Shown here piece by piece: positions 35,873 to 44,026 of a DNA stretch of 64,000 nucleotides. Each line of letters opens with the position of its first letter. Positions within the stretch are counted from its first letter, which is position 1. The stretch comes from Cellulosimicrobium sp. ES-005 (lineage in GTDB: Bacteria > Actinomycetota > Actinomycetes > Actinomycetales > Cellulomonadaceae): the NCBI RefSeq assembly GCF_040448685.1, contig NZ_CP159290.1, positions 3,286,001-3,350,000 of the forward strand, given 5' to 3'. Under the pieces are notes generated by a model. It saw only the letters and a list, made by a program, of their open reading frames with translations, searched no databases and was not told the DNA's origin. Position numbers and translations under genes: made by a program.

Positions 35873-36324
35873 TCGCGCACCTCGCGCACGACCTCGGCGT
35901 GCCCGAGGCTGGCGCGGGCCAGCGCGAGGTCCAGCTCCAGGAGGAGGGCTGCGTTCACGCGCGGGCGGTCGAGCACGACGACGCGGTCCTCCCGGCGGAG
36001 CCGCACCCCGGTGAAGGCATCGGGGGTGGCGACCACGCGACGCTTGCGCAGGCCCGGGAGGTTCTTGCCGGCCCAGAGGGTGCCGCGCGCCCGGGTCGGA
36101 GCGAGGATCCACGTGACAGGGGCCTGCGCCTCGATGTGGTCCGCGACCATCTCGGCCTGCTGGCCCAGGAGCACCGCGGGCGGCGTGGTCGTCAGCGGGC
36201 TCGCGACGTACGTCAGCCCACCGTCGGGGGCGACGAAGGCGGTGAGGATCCCGCCTCCGCCCGTGACGAGCTCGGAGGCGAGGTCGTAGAAGCTGGCGAT
36301 CGTGGCGTGCGCGCGGTCGGTCAC
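35869..36324 (-). CDS. Phage hypothetical protein (151 aa)
   Basis: 151 aa from a GTG overlapping the stop of the phosphoesterase gene. Mixed alpha/beta (GGGGILTAFVAPDGGLTYVASPL; QQAEMVADHIEAQAPVTWILAP). It may work with the metallophosphoesterase, to which it is coupled. No family recognised. Confidence 0.7.
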   Translation of the reverse strand: MTDRAHATIASFYDLASELVTGGGGILTAFVAPDGGLTYVASPLTTTPPAVLLGQQAEMVADHIEAQAPVTWILAPTRARGTLWAGKNLPGLRKRRVVATPDAFTGVRLRREDRVVVLDRPRVNAALLLELDLALARASLGHAEVVREVRE

Positions 36325-37520
36325 TGGATCACCCACATCGGCGAGGTCTGGCCGTCCTTCGTCAGGGTCGCGACGACGCCCGGCGAGCCGGTCATGCCCG
36401 TCGCGTGCCGCCACCACGTGCTCTCCGACTCGAGCGCCGGCGTGCCGATGAAGGTCCGCGGGCCCCGGGTGTCGACGTGGAAGTGGTGCAGGTGCCCGGC
36501 GAGGAGCAGGTCCGCATCGCGCAGGGGCGAGCCGCCGAAGGCCTGGCCCTCCCACCAGTCGAAGTGCTTGCCGGCGCGGTACTGGTGGCCGTGGACGTGG
36601 GCCACGCGCGTGCCGGCGACGTCGAGCACGACGGTCATCTCGTCCGTCTCGGGGACGTAGAAGCTGACGTGCCCGAAGGCCTCCGGGTTCATGCGCGCGG
36701 CGTCGCTCACGGCGATGAGGGACTCGGTGTCGTGCGAGTCGTCGTAGCGCGTGACGCCCTTGCCGGCGAAGCGCGTCGTCTCGCCGTGGTTGCCCGGCAC
36801 CGCCGCCATGCTCAGGGGCAGGCCGAAGGGCGCGAACTCCTCGAGCGCGTGGAGCATCGTCTGGCGGGTGAGGCGGATCTGCTCGTTGAGCGTCAGCGGC
36901 GTGCGCCAGACGTTCGCCCCGCCCTGCGACTGGAAGCCCTCGATGTGGTCGCCGAGCCACGCGACGTGGATCCGCGTGATGAGCTCGCTGCCCGTCTCCC
37001 GCAGCTCGCGCAGGAGGTCAGCGGCCTTGGAGATCGCCTCGAACGCGCGCTGCACGGTGCCCTCTGCGCCGTCGCCGTCGATCTTCCCGTACTGCATGTC
37101 TCCGATCGCGAGCACGAAGCCCTTGCCGCCGCCGGTGAACGTCTCGATGTAGCTCGGCGCACGCGCCGCGCGCACGCGCTCGAGCAGGTCATCGATGTCG
37201 ACGGTCCGGCCCGCAGCGGCGGTGCCCCGGCGCCCGAACGTGAAGCGCGCGCTCGTGCCCTCGTCGCCCGACGGCATGGTCCAGGCCGAGGAGCGGAAGC
37301 CCGTGACCTCCCAGTCGGCGGGGTCGAGGTCGTAGCGCTCGAGCACGCTGCGGGCCTCGCCCTCGAGCTCGGCCTGAGACTTGGTCTCAGTCTTGACGGT
37401 CGCCGTGGCGACGTCGCCCTTGACCTCGAGCTCGGTGGTCAGGGTGCCCGTGCCGGCGCGGGCCGGCAGGGCCGGCGCGGTGGGCTTGGCGAGCAGGCGC
37501 TCGGCCAGCGTGTCAGTCAT
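36321..37520 (-). CDS. Calcineurin-like metallophosphoesterase
   Basis: 399 aa. The phosphoesterase core shows AIGDMQYGKIDGDG, WLGDHIEGF, VPGNHGE and a late VHGHQYRAGKHFD / GHLHHFHV pair, which gives the two-metal site. The N-terminal ~130 residues are phage-specific. Comparable genes in cluster A-like phages are placed among DNA-metabolism functions. Substrate unknown. AGAGGAG precedes the ATG. Confidence 0.85.
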   Translation of the reverse strand: MTDTLAERLLAKPTAPALPARAGTGTLTTELEVKGDVATATVKTETKSQAELEGEARSVLERYDLDPADWEVTGFRSSAWTMPSGDEGTSARFTFGRRGTAAAGRTVDIDDLLERVRAARAPSYIETFTGGGKGFVLAIGDMQYGKIDGDGAEGTVQRAFEAISKAADLLRELRETGSELITRIHVAWLGDHIEGFQSQGGANVWRTPLTLNEQIRLTRQTMLHALEEFAPFGLPLSMAAVPGNHGETTRFAGKGVTRYDDSHDTESLIAVSDAARMNPEAFGHVSFYVPETDEMTVVLDVAGTRVAHVHGHQYRAGKHFDWWEGQAFGGSPLRDADLLLAGHLHHFHVDTRGPRTFIGTPALESESTWWRHATGMTGSPGVVATLTKDGQTSPMWVIQ

Positions 37521-37728
37521 CGGTGGTGCTCTCCTCTGTGGCGCGCATGACGCGCCGGTACGTTCGGATGGTGCTGGGGGACACGGGGAAGCCCGCGTCC
37601 CAGAGCTCGATCGCCAGGGCCTCTGCCGCGCGCGTCGAGAGCAGGGCCCGCCGGATGTCGGCGGCCTGCTCGGGCATCGCGGCGTAGACGGCCTCGATCG
37701 AGCGGAAGGTCTGGCGCGGGCGGCTCAC
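37513..37728 (-). CDS. Phage small HTH-like protein (71 aa)
   Basis: 71 aa. The GTG at 37728 overlaps the upstream stop (GTGA), so it is preferred over an upstream in-frame GTG at 37746. The end (ELWDAGFPVSPSTIRTYRRVM) looks like a helix-turn-helix. DNA binding is inferred only. Confidence 0.6.
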   Translation of the reverse strand: MSRPRQTFRSIEAVYAAMPEQAADIRRALLSTRAAEALAIELWDAGFPVSPSTIRTYRRVMRATEESTTDD

Positions 37729-38150
37729 TTCCGATGCTTCTTGCACGGGCAGCCCCCCTCCGTGCAGGGGCCGCGCGACGAGCCGTCCGCGAGGTGCAGC
37801 CAGGGCGGGTGCCCGCAGCCCTTCGCCTTGCAGTAGCCGTAGCCGCCGAAGTCGCGACCCTCGAGGTTGGCCTCCAGGACCCCCGAGCCGGTGATCGGCT
37901 CGATCGCGTACGGGAGCCCGAGCGCGGCGCCGAGCTTCTCGGCCTCCGCCTCAGAGGGGAAGGGGCCGTAGCCGATCGGGCGCTTGTCGACCGCCTCCCG
38001 GACGAGGAGCAGGAACGACTCGCGCATGACGAGGTCCCCGTAGACGGCCGCGACGACGGCCTTCGCCATTGCCTGCCCGTCCTTGTAGCCGTCCATCTCC
38101 ATGACGGCGAGGGCCGACTTCCACTCCTCGCCGCGGGCGGTGAACCTCAC
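37725..38150 (-). CDS. Phage Cys-rich hypothetical protein (141 aa)
   Basis: 141 aa. The C-terminal third is rich in Cys and His (CKAKGCGHPPWLHL ... GPCTEGGCPCKKH), probably a zinc-binding module. The N-terminal part is helical (AMAKAVVAAVYGDLVMRESFLLLVREA). It overlaps both neighbouring genes. Unknown function. Confidence 0.7.
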   Translation of the reverse strand: MRFTARGEEWKSALAVMEMDGYKDGQAMAKAVVAAVYGDLVMRESFLLLVREAVDKRPIGYGPFPSEAEAEKLGAALGLPYAIEPITGSGVLEANLEGRDFGGYGYCKAKGCGHPPWLHLADGSSRGPCTEGGCPCKKHRK

Positions 38151-38632
38151 GAGCAGTCACGCTCCAGGACCAGGACCTCGTCGCCGTCGTCGCACGGGTA
38201 CGCCACCAGGCGGCCCAGCTTCGTGACGTCGAGCTGGGAGCGCTCGACGAGGTCGGCGTACTCGGGGTCCATCCGCGGGGTGAAGACCTCGAGCCGCCGG
38301 CCGGCGCCGGCGCGGGCGTAGACGTTGCCGCCATGCTTGGGGTCGACGCCCATGAGGTGCCAGTCCGACGTCGTCTCGTCCTCGGGCGCCGGGGTCACCT
38401 TGGGGTAGGCGATCGGCACCCGGGTCACGCGCGCCCGGACGGTCATCTCGGCGAACGTGTCGGAGCGCCCGCCCCTCACTCGTCCCCCGATGAACTCCGC
38501 CCCGCCCCGCTCCTGACGGATCTCGATGTCCCGGAGCGTGACGGCCTCCAGGCCGAAGGGCTCGAGCGCTGTCGCGAGGGCGTTCGCGATGTCCTGCGCT
38601 TGGGCGACAGACTCGATTGCGATGCTGGTCAT
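38147..38632 (-). CDS. Phage hypothetical protein (161 aa)
   Basis: 161 aa, beta-rich, with long acidic stretches. A stoperator-like site overlaps its start codon region (38634-38651), so repressor binding could block both transcription and start-site access here. No family recognised. Confidence 0.7.
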   Translation of the reverse strand: MTSIAIESVAQAQDIANALATALEPFGLEAVTLRDIEIRQERGGAEFIGGRVRGGRSDTFAEMTVRARVTRVPIAYPKVTPAPEDETTSDWHLMGVDPKHGGNVYARAGAGRRLEVFTPRMDPEYADLVERSQLDVTKLGRLVAYPCDDGDEVLVLERDCS

Positions 38633-38633
38633 C

Positions 38634-38651
38634 TGCGTCACTCTCCCGATC
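38634..38651 (-). promoter_or_regulatory. Stoperator-like site
   Basis: Minus strand reads GATCGGGAGAGTGACGCA. It overlaps the end of the primase TOPRIM gene and immediately precedes the next start. Confidence 0.8.
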
Positions 38652-39318
38652 CGCGCTGGAAGCGCTGGTAGATGGCCTCGGCGCCCTGCGCCAGGTAGAG
38701 GTCGGTCACGTCCCCGTCCGCCTTCGAGAGGCGGACACCGGAGGCGTTGCGCACGTCGCGCGTGATGGTGTTGACGAAGTCGCTGCCCGCCTCGTCGGGG
38801 TCTCCCCAGACCCAGACCTTCGAGAAGCCGGCGACGACGCGGCGGAAGTGCGGGGCCCACGACTGGGCGCCGGGGACGGCGACCGCGTGGAGGCCCACCT
38901 TGTTGAGGACGATCGCGTCGAACTCGCCCTCGGTGATGTGGAGCTCGGTGTCCGCGCGGTGCACGGCGCCGATGTTGAACAGGCGGCCCGGCTCGTGCGG
39001 GAGGCTCATGTACTTCCCGTGCTTCGACGCCGCCTTGCGGTGGTCGTGCTCCTCGATGCACCGGAAGCGCAGGCTCAGCGGCCGGCCCTCCTGGTCGAGG
39101 TAGGGGATGACGAGCATCCCGGTGAAGCGCTCGTGCCCGGGGAACGGGTCAGCGACGACGCCAACGCGGTACGTAGTCGCCTCCTCCACCCCCAGCCCCC
39201 GACCGAGCAGGTACTTCGCGGCCGCCGGCGTGAGCGCTGCCTCGTACGCCGCCGTCGCTTCCTCGAGCTCGCTCATCCTCGAGGCCGTGATCGGCCGCAT
39301 AGGCTCTCGCTCCGACAA
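38638..39318 (-). CDS. DNA primase, TOPRIM part
   Basis: About 226 aa if read from the TTG at 39318, but an internal ATG or a frameshift from the upstream gene is likelier. TOPRIM motifs are clear: LHITEGEFDAIVLNKVG (catalytic Glu) and KVWVWGDPDEAGSDFV (DxD), preceded by a fragment of the catalytic core (GMLVIPYLDQEGRPLSLRFR). It makes primers for phage replication. It overlaps the zinc-domain gene by 170 nt in another frame. Confidence 0.85.
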   Translation of the reverse strand: MSEREPMRPITASRMSELEEATAAYEAALTPAAAKYLLGRGLGVEEATTYRVGVVADPFPGHERFTGMLVIPYLDQEGRPLSLRFRCIEEHDHRKAASKHGKYMSLPHEPGRLFNIGAVHRADTELHITEGEFDAIVLNKVGLHAVAVPGAQSWAPHFRRVVAGFSKVWVWGDPDEAGSDFVNTITRDVRNASGVRLSKADGDVTDLYLAQGAEAIYQRFQRGSGE

Positions 39319-39532
39319 AGTCGGTCTCCTCCTTCTTCATGACCAGCGACCATCCGTCGCCGGCTTCACCGCACGAGAAGCACTTCCACAGGCCCTTGCC
39401 CAGGTGGATCGAGCAGCTCGGCGTTCGGTCTTCGTGCAGAGGGCAGGTGACCATCTGCTGTGTACGGCTCGAGAGCACCCGGACGTCGTAGTGCTCGAGC
39501 ACCTTGGTCAGGTCGAGGGGCTCAGCGGACAT
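39149..39532 (-). CDS. DNA primase, CHC2 zinc-domain part
   Basis: 127 aa. The CHC2 zinc finger is intact: TCPLHEDRTPSCSIHLGKGLWKCFSCGEAGDG. Meaningful sequence ends around DHGLED (residue about 85); the rest is Gly/Arg-rich filler where the other frame takes over with SELEEATAAYEA. A +1 shift near 39270 would join this to the TOPRIM frame, giving one ordinary primase. Confidence 0.85.
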   Translation of the reverse strand: MSAEPLDLTKVLEHYDVRVLSSRTQQMVTCPLHEDRTPSCSIHLGKGLWKCFSCGEAGDGWSLVMKKEETDFVGARAYAADHGLEDERARGSDGGVRGSAHAGGREVPARSGAGGGGGDYVPRWRRR

Positions 39533-39656
39533 CGACTCCGTGGAACTCCTCGATCGCCTCGATCTCCGGCACGCCCCACTCGAACGAGTCGGGGTCGGAG
39601 ATGAACCCGATGTAGGCCCAGAACTCGCCGGCCGTCTTCACCGGCTCGGCCTTCAC
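39522..39656 (-). CDS. Tiny phage protein (44 aa)
   Basis: 44 aa from the GTG at 39656, whose bases overlap the stop of the nuclease gene (GTGA): acidic and aromatic (EFWAYIGFISDPDSFEWG). Its stop lies 10 nt inside the primase gene. Tight coupling on both sides supports it as real. Function unknown. Confidence 0.6.
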   Translation of the reverse strand: MKAEPVKTAGEFWAYIGFISDPDSFEWGVPEIEAIEEFHGVDVR

Positions 39657-40063
39657 GAGGCCCGCTCCTCGAGCTCCACCAGGTGCGCCAGGAAGTCCCC
39701 GGCGCGCATGACGGCGTAGCTCTCGGCCGTGCCCTTGCCGCGCGCCTTGACGAACGCGACGGCGAGCGTCTGGTCGTCGCTCACGGCGGGCCGGTGCTTC
39801 GCGTAGTTCGCCGCCTCGGCGCGCGCCTCGCGCAGGTAGCCGGGGAGGTCGATCTTGGCCTCGTTCTTCGCCTCGACGATCACGTACTTCCCGGTGCGGG
39901 GGAGGCGGATCACGAGGTCGCCCTCGTCCTCGGTGCCCGAGAGCTCGAGGATCTCGACGTCGAGGAGGAAGGTGTCGCGCACGAGGTTGCGCACGTCGGA
40001 CTGGTAGCTCGCGCCCTTGCGCTTGGAGGCGCGGGCGCGGGCGGTGGCTGCTGAGGTGGTCAT
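39653..40063 (-). CDS. PD-(D/E)XK nuclease (Holliday junction resolvase-like)
   Basis: 136 aa. The active-site set is TEDEGDLVIRL (Asp) and KYVIVEAKNE (ExK), preceded by a helix with ASYQSDVRNLVRDTF. This matches small phage endonucleases annotated as Holliday junction resolvases or exonucleases. It sits between the primase and helicase genes, as expected for replication and recombination. Confidence 0.8.
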   Translation of the reverse strand: MTTSAATARARASKRKGASYQSDVRNLVRDTFLLDVEILELSGTEDEGDLVIRLPRTGKYVIVEAKNEAKIDLPGYLREARAEAANYAKHRPAVSDDQTLAVAFVKARGKGTAESYAVMRAGDFLAHLVELEERAS

Positions 40064-40070
40064 CGCGGCG

Positions 40071-40883
40071 TCAGATCCCTTCGAGGCCGTCGGGGAGGAA
40101 GAGCGTGCGCTCCGGGTCGGCGCGCAGGGTCGCGTAGCGCTGGGCGCTCGGGTCCGAGGGGCCCATGCGCTGCTTGAGGCAGGCGACGCGGTAGAGGTAC
40201 GACATCGGGTCGAGCGCGACGGACAGCGAGAGCTCGGGCTTCTCGCTCATGCCGCCCTTGACCTGGTCCCGCGACGGCGGGCGCCACGGGTCGGACTTCG
40301 CCTCCCACGACTTGTCGCTCGCGTGGTGCAGGACGATCACCGTCGCGCCGGTCGAGCGCGAGAGGTCGGAGATGTTCTGCATCGCCTCCATCTGCGCCGT
40401 GTAGTCCGCGCTGGCGCCCTCGACGTCCATGAGGTTGTCGACGACGATGACCTGCGGGTAGGCGTTGTGGAGCTCGATGTAGGCGTCGAGCTCGAGGTCG
40501 ACGGACCGCCAGGAGATCGGCGAGCCGAACGAGAACGTGATCGGCACCTCGGCCAGGATCGCCATGTACTCCGCGCGGGTGTGCGGGTCGCTCATGGCGG
40601 CCTCGACCTGGTCGGTCGTCATGCCGAGCTTGGAGCAGGCGATGCGCACCGAGGCCTGGTAGGCGCTCATGTCGGCCGAGAAGTACAGCGTGGGGAGGCC
40701 CATGTTCAGGACCCACCACAGGGCAAAGCCCGACTTCTGCGTGCCGGAGCGGCCGGCGATCATGATGACCTCGCCGACCCGGGGGCGGACGCCCATCTGG
40801 TAGAGCGCGCCGAGGGCGGGCACGCGGGGCAGTTCGGGGCTGGACTGGGAGCTCAGGGTGAGAGCTCGCTGCGCGGTCAGCAC
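40071..40883 (-). CDS. DnaB/RecA-like helicase ATPase
   Basis: 270 aa from a GTG with GAGAGGAGGA upstream. Walker A IAGRSGTQKSGFAL, Walker B QVIVVDNLMDVEG and a following LHHASD motif fit the RecA-fold core of DnaB-type helicases. No N-terminal DnaB domain is present. It probably works with the split primase. Confidence 0.83.
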   Translation of the reverse strand: MLTAQRALTLSSQSSPELPRVPALGALYQMGVRPRVGEVIMIAGRSGTQKSGFALWWVLNMGLPTLYFSADMSAYQASVRIACSKLGMTTDQVEAAMSDPHTRAEYMAILAEVPITFSFGSPISWRSVDLELDAYIELHNAYPQVIVVDNLMDVEGASADYTAQMEAMQNISDLSRSTGATVIVLHHASDKSWEAKSDPWRPPSRDQVKGGMSEKPELSLSVALDPMSYLYRVACLKQRMGPSDPSAQRYATLRADPERTLFLPDGLEGI

Positions 40884-40936
40884 GCGGGGTTCCTCCTCTC
40901 GAGACGTGCGGACGGACGGGCGGGCCGGGGAGAGGA

Positions 40937-40954
40937 TGCGTCACTCTCCCAATC
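40937..40954 (-). promoter_or_regulatory. Stoperator-like site
   Basis: Minus strand reads GATTGGGAGAGTGACGCA in the 92-bp gap upstream of the helicase gene. Confidence 0.85.
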
Positions 40955-40974
40955 GGCCCGCCCGAGTCGTCACG

Positions 40975-41403
40975 TCAGGCGAGCAGGTCCCCCAGGACGT
41001 CCTCGCCCGCCGCCTCGCGGCGCTCGGCGAAGGCGATGACCTTGCCCTTGATCTCCGAGGAGACCGTGCGCCACACCCAGGCGCCGTTCGGGAGCTTCGC
41101 GCTCTTCTCGAGCTTCTCGACGGTGACGACCGTCGCGCCGCCGACGAGGTGCGCGAGCTTCTTCGCCAGGTCGATCTGCTGGATCTTCACGCCCTCGTTG
41201 CGCTGGCCGCCGTCGTTGTCGATCTCCTCCTCGGAGCCGAACACCGTGATGTCCGCGGTGATCGTGTCCTTGGGGCCGTAGTTCGTCGGGACCTGCCGCT
41301 CGAGGCTGGTGGGCTCGATGAGCAGCGCGACCGCGTGGGCGTAGTCGTCGCCCTTGAAGTAGGAGCCGCCGGTCGCGATGTCGCCGAAGGTGGGGAGTGC
41401 CAT
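40975..41403 (-). CDS. Phage DNA-metabolism protein, possible ssDNA-binding (142 aa)
   Basis: 142 aa, beta-rich with an acidic end (VLGDLLA). Its position beside helicase and nuclease genes and its strand-loop pattern (HLVGGATVVTVEKLEKSAKL) would suit an OB-fold single-strand DNA-binding protein, but no decisive motif is seen. Good ribosome site (AGGAGG) before the ATG. Confidence 0.5.
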   Translation of the reverse strand: MALPTFGDIATGGSYFKGDDYAHAVALLIEPTSLERQVPTNYGPKDTITADITVFGSEEEIDNDGGQRNEGVKIQQIDLAKKLAHLVGGATVVTVEKLEKSAKLPNGAWVWRTVSSEIKGKVIAFAERREAAGEDVLGDLLA

Positions 41404-41467
41404 CTGTCTGTGTCCTCCTGGACGTTCGTGTGTCTGTGAAGCTGGGGGTGAAGCGGTGGGGCGAGGC

Positions 41468-41803
41468 TCAGAGCTCGGGGAGCTCGGCCTCCGGGAGCTC
41501 GAGGTCGTGCCGGGACAGCCAGGAGCGGATGAACGTCGTCGCCGCGAAGGGGGTGAGCACCTCGGCGCCCCCCTCGTAGACGAGCACCGCGTACTCGTCC
41601 TGCGTCGCCTCGACGGCGACGATGGTCGCGATGTTGGCGATGAAGTCGCCGCCCGGGCTGGCGACGAGGTTCTGTGCGAGCCACACGGGCTGCACGTCGA
41701 GCGCGTCGAGCTGGCGGGTGAACGACTCGACGTCGGCCTCCGTCAGCGCGGGGAGCTCGCCGGGCGGCATGTCCTCGGGCTCGAGGATCCCGGAGGCGCT
41801 CAC
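41468..41803 (-). CDS. Phage hypothetical protein (111 aa)
   Basis: 111 aa, acidic, from a GTG that overlaps the upstream stop (GTGA). The middle has ANIATIVAVEATQDEYAVLVYEGGAEVL. No family recognised; its place between the Ala/Pro-rich gene and the 142-aa gene suggests replication or recombination. Confidence 0.65.
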   Translation of the reverse strand: MSASGILEPEDMPPGELPALTEADVESFTRQLDALDVQPVWLAQNLVASPGGDFIANIATIVAVEATQDEYAVLVYEGGAEVLTPFAATTFIRSWLSRHDLELPEAELPEL

Positions 41804-42384
41804 GCGAGCCGCGCCTTGGCGGCCTTCGCGGCCTCCTGGATCGCGGGGTTGCCCTTGATCGCGGCCTGGTGGCTGGTGACGGCCGCCCGGAACTCGTCGA
41901 GGTTGGTCGCGGCCTCGAACGCCGCGACGGCCGGGTGCTTCTCGGGCTCGGCCGCCGGCGCCGAGCTCTCGCCCGCTGCCGCAGCGAACGCGCTCGAGGC
42001 GCCCGACGAGGCGACCTCGGGGGAGGCCGTGGCCGGCGCGCTGGTGGCCGCCGGGGTGTCGTTCCCGGAGGGCTTCGCGGCCGCCTTCGCGGCGGGCTTG
42101 CGCTTGGCTGCCGGCTTCGCCGGCGGCTGCGAGATGACCGCGCCGTCGAGGCTGTTCGCCACGCTGTAGGCGCGGTGCGCCGAGTTGCTCAGGTTGATGA
42201 TGAGGTCCGAGACCGGAAGCTTGGCTGCGTCACTCTCCCCATCGATCCCGAAGGCAGCGAGCAGTCGCTCCTTGAGCTCCTCCGGCGTTGCGCCGCCGAC
42301 CGTGAGCCACGGGGCGTCGTAGCCGCCGGCGAACTTGATGGTGGCCCGACTCTCGATCGGCCCGCCCTCGTTGGTGTCTGCCAC
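41800..42384 (-). CDS. Phage protein with Ala/Lys/Pro-rich linker (194 aa)
   Basis: 194 aa from the GTG at 42384, with AGGAG 10 nt upstream. The first ~85 residues look folded (ATIKFAGGYDAPWLTVGGATPEELKERL). A long Ala/Pro/Lys linker and a short helical end follow. It is first in a transcript from the promoter at 42416-42445. A stoperator-like site lies inside it at 42226. Role unknown. Confidence 0.65.
   Translation of the reverse strand: MADTNEGGPIESRATIKFAGGYDAPWLTVGGATPEELKERLLAAFGIDGESDAAKLPVSDLIINLSNSAHRAYSVANSLDGAVISQPPAKPAAKRKPAAKAAAKPSGNDTPAATSAPATASPEVASSGASSAFAAAAGESSAPAAEPEKHPAVAAFEAATNLDEFRAAVTSHQAAIKGNPAIQEAAKAAKARLA
42226..42243 (-). promoter_or_regulatory. Stoperator-like site inside coding sequence
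   Basis: Minus strand reads GATGGGGAGAGTGACGCA. It is unusual in lying within a gene. Confidence 0.75.
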
Positions 42385-42415
42385 TGTGGGCACTCTCCTC
42401 TCGTTGACTCTATCC

Positions 42416-42445
42416 AATGTAGAGCATCCTGCGTCACAATGCCAA
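42416..42445 (-). promoter_or_regulatory. Early promoter with overlapping repressor site
   Basis: Minus strand: -35 TTGGCA, 18-bp spacer, -10 TACATT. The spacer holds GTGACGCA of a stoperator-like site (42430-42447), so the repressor would sit on the promoter. A transcript would start about 25 nt before the GTG at 42384. Confidence 0.7.
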
Positions 42446-42447
42446 TC
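42430..42447 (-). promoter_or_regulatory. Stoperator-like site in promoter
   Basis: Minus strand reads GATTGGCATTGTGACGCA, overlapping the -35 and spacer of the promoter at 42416-42445. Confidence 0.75.
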
Positions 42448-43333
42448 AGCCCGAGGTGGGCTGCGTCACACTCTCGATCAGCGACCGCTCGTTGACCTCG
42501 ACCGCGTCGACGACCTCGAGCTCGCCGGCCTTCTCGCCGGCGACGCCCGGGCAGTAGTCCCGCACGCCGCAGCCCGAGCACATGTTCGAGACGTGGGGGA
42601 TGAAGACCCCGGCCTCGATCCCGCGCCATGCGGCGCCGACCATGCCCTCGACGGCGTCGAGGTTGAACCGCTCGACGTCGACGAGCCCGGGGATGTCCCC
42701 GTCGCCGGCCATCCAGAAGGCGGCCTCGGTGATGTCGAGGCCGTACTTGCGGAGGATGCCGAGGCGGTAGGTCGCGAGCTGGAGCCAGCCCGCGGGCTCC
42801 TTGCCCGACTTGATGTCGACGATCACCATCTCGCCGGTGGGGCGGATGAAGATCCGGTCGACGTAGCCGAGGAACTTGCGGCCGGCCACGGGCTCGTCGA
42901 TCTGGAGCTCGATGGCGGGCTCGCCGTCCCAGAGCGTGAGGATCTCCCAGCGCGTGAGCTTGCGCCAGTGGATGTAGGCCTGGACCATCTTGGGGCCCTC
43001 CTCGAGCCACCACTCGCGGTCCTTCTTGTTGGGGCCTCCGGTCTTGCCGTGCTTCTTGAGGACCTTGCCGGAGGCCCGGACCTTCCGCTCCTCCTCCGCG
43101 GCCTTGGCGGCCTCGACGTCGAGGAGCATCTCGAAGGCGACCTTGGACGTGACGGCGTCCTCAGACGCCTTGCCACGGTCCCAGTCCTCGGTGAGCTGGT
43201 GGACCACGGTCCCGGCGAGCGTCGCCCACCAGGTGTCGGATCCGATCTTGTGTCCCCGCTCGATCAGCCAGCGCATCGAGCACTCGGCATAGGTCGACAG
43301 GGACGAGTAGGACAGGCGGGAAGGGGACTTCAC
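42446..43333 (-). CDS. Cas4/RecB-like PD-(D/E)XK exonuclease
   Basis: 295 aa. It opens SYSSLSTYAECSMRWLIERG and carries motifs GTVVHQLTED, FLGYVDRIF...MVIVDIKSGKEP and a C-terminal Cys cluster (MCSGCGVRDYCPG) that with the early Cys could hold an iron-sulfur cluster, as in Cas4/AddB-type nucleases. Phage versions process DNA ends in recombination. AGGAGG precedes the GTG at 43333. Confidence 0.88.
   Translation of the reverse strand: MKSPSRLSYSSLSTYAECSMRWLIERGHKIGSDTWWATLAGTVVHQLTEDWDRGKASEDAVTSKVAFEMLLDVEAAKAAEEERKVRASGKVLKKHGKTGGPNKKDREWWLEEGPKMVQAYIHWRKLTRWEILTLWDGEPAIELQIDEPVAGRKFLGYVDRIFIRPTGEMVIVDIKSGKEPAGWLQLATYRLGILRKYGLDITEAAFWMAGDGDIPGLVDVERFNLDAVEGMVGAAWRGIEAGVFIPHVSNMCSGCGVRDYCPGVAGEKAGELEVVDAVEVNERSLIESVTQPTSG
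42462..42479 (-). promoter_or_regulatory. Stoperator-like site
   Basis: Minus strand reads GATCGAGAGTGTGACGCA at the end of the Cas4/RecB-like gene, 15 bp from the site in the promoter. Confidence 0.7.
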
Positions 43334-43346
43334 GCGGTTGCGCCTC

Positions 43347-43610
43347 CTAGGCGTAGCAGAGCCAGTAGATGCGGGTGCCGTTCACCACCTGGGGGAAGTA
43401 GTCCCAGCCGATCTCGTCGGCCGGGATCGCCTCGAGTCCGAGGTCCGCGGCCTTCCGTGTGAGCCTCTCGAGCTCGCCCCTCGGCGCCGCCGGGAAGAGC
43501 TCGATGTAGTAGGCCTCTTCGCCGGGGTCGACGACGAGCCGGCACCGATCTCCGGTGATGACCAGTCGGCTGCTTGAGACGGGTCGGGGATTCGCGGGAG
43601 CGGTCGGCAT
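43347..43610 (-). CDS. Phage hypothetical protein (87 aa)
   Basis: 87 aa from the ATG at 43610, preceded by GAGGAGG. The frame stays open upstream to 43760, but a promoter-like -10 (TACACT) lies at about 43664-43669, so the shorter start is preferred. Contains LVITGDRCRLVVDPGEEAYYIELFP and ends in NGTRIYWLCYA. No family recognised. Confidence 0.6.
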   Translation of the reverse strand: MPTAPANPRPVSSSRLVITGDRCRLVVDPGEEAYYIELFPAAPRGELERLTRKAADLGLEAIPADEIGWDYFPQVVNGTRIYWLCYA

Positions 43611-43982
43611 GGTGAGGTCGTCTACCTCCTCGTAGTGGAACGAACGGGATACCTGCGCACTCAGTGTAGCCCACATCTCCCGTTCCCAGTAGACCTCGCC
43701 CTGGCGCTCTCCCGGTGCCTTCTCGACCGTCACTGCCCCCGCTACCCCTTTCGTGTACATCCGTGCGGCTTTCGTGCCGGTGTCGACTTTAGCCCGGCCG
43801 ACCCACTCGCCCGATCGCCCGTTCCGCTATCGGCAACGCGCGTGCGCCACCATCCCGTTCGGGCCGCGCCACAGCGGCCTCTCAGGCTTCGCGAACCGCG
43901 AGATTCCGCCCCGGCGGTGGCAAAGCGACAGATCGTCGTGATCTACCTCACGATGCGCTTAGGGGACGTTCTCGAGCACGAA

Positions 43983-44015
43983 GAAGGCCCCCACGCACTC
44001 AGCGTGGGGGCCTTC
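43983..44015. terminator. Terminator downstream of the repressor gene
   Basis: Perfect 14-bp stem GAAGGCCCCCACGC / GCGTGGGGGCCTTC around ACTCA, 12 nt past the repressor stop. It isolates the repressor transcript from the early genes to the left. The 43,761-43,982 stretch beyond it shows no gene. Confidence 0.9.
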
Positions 44016-44026
44016 GATACTGGGCG

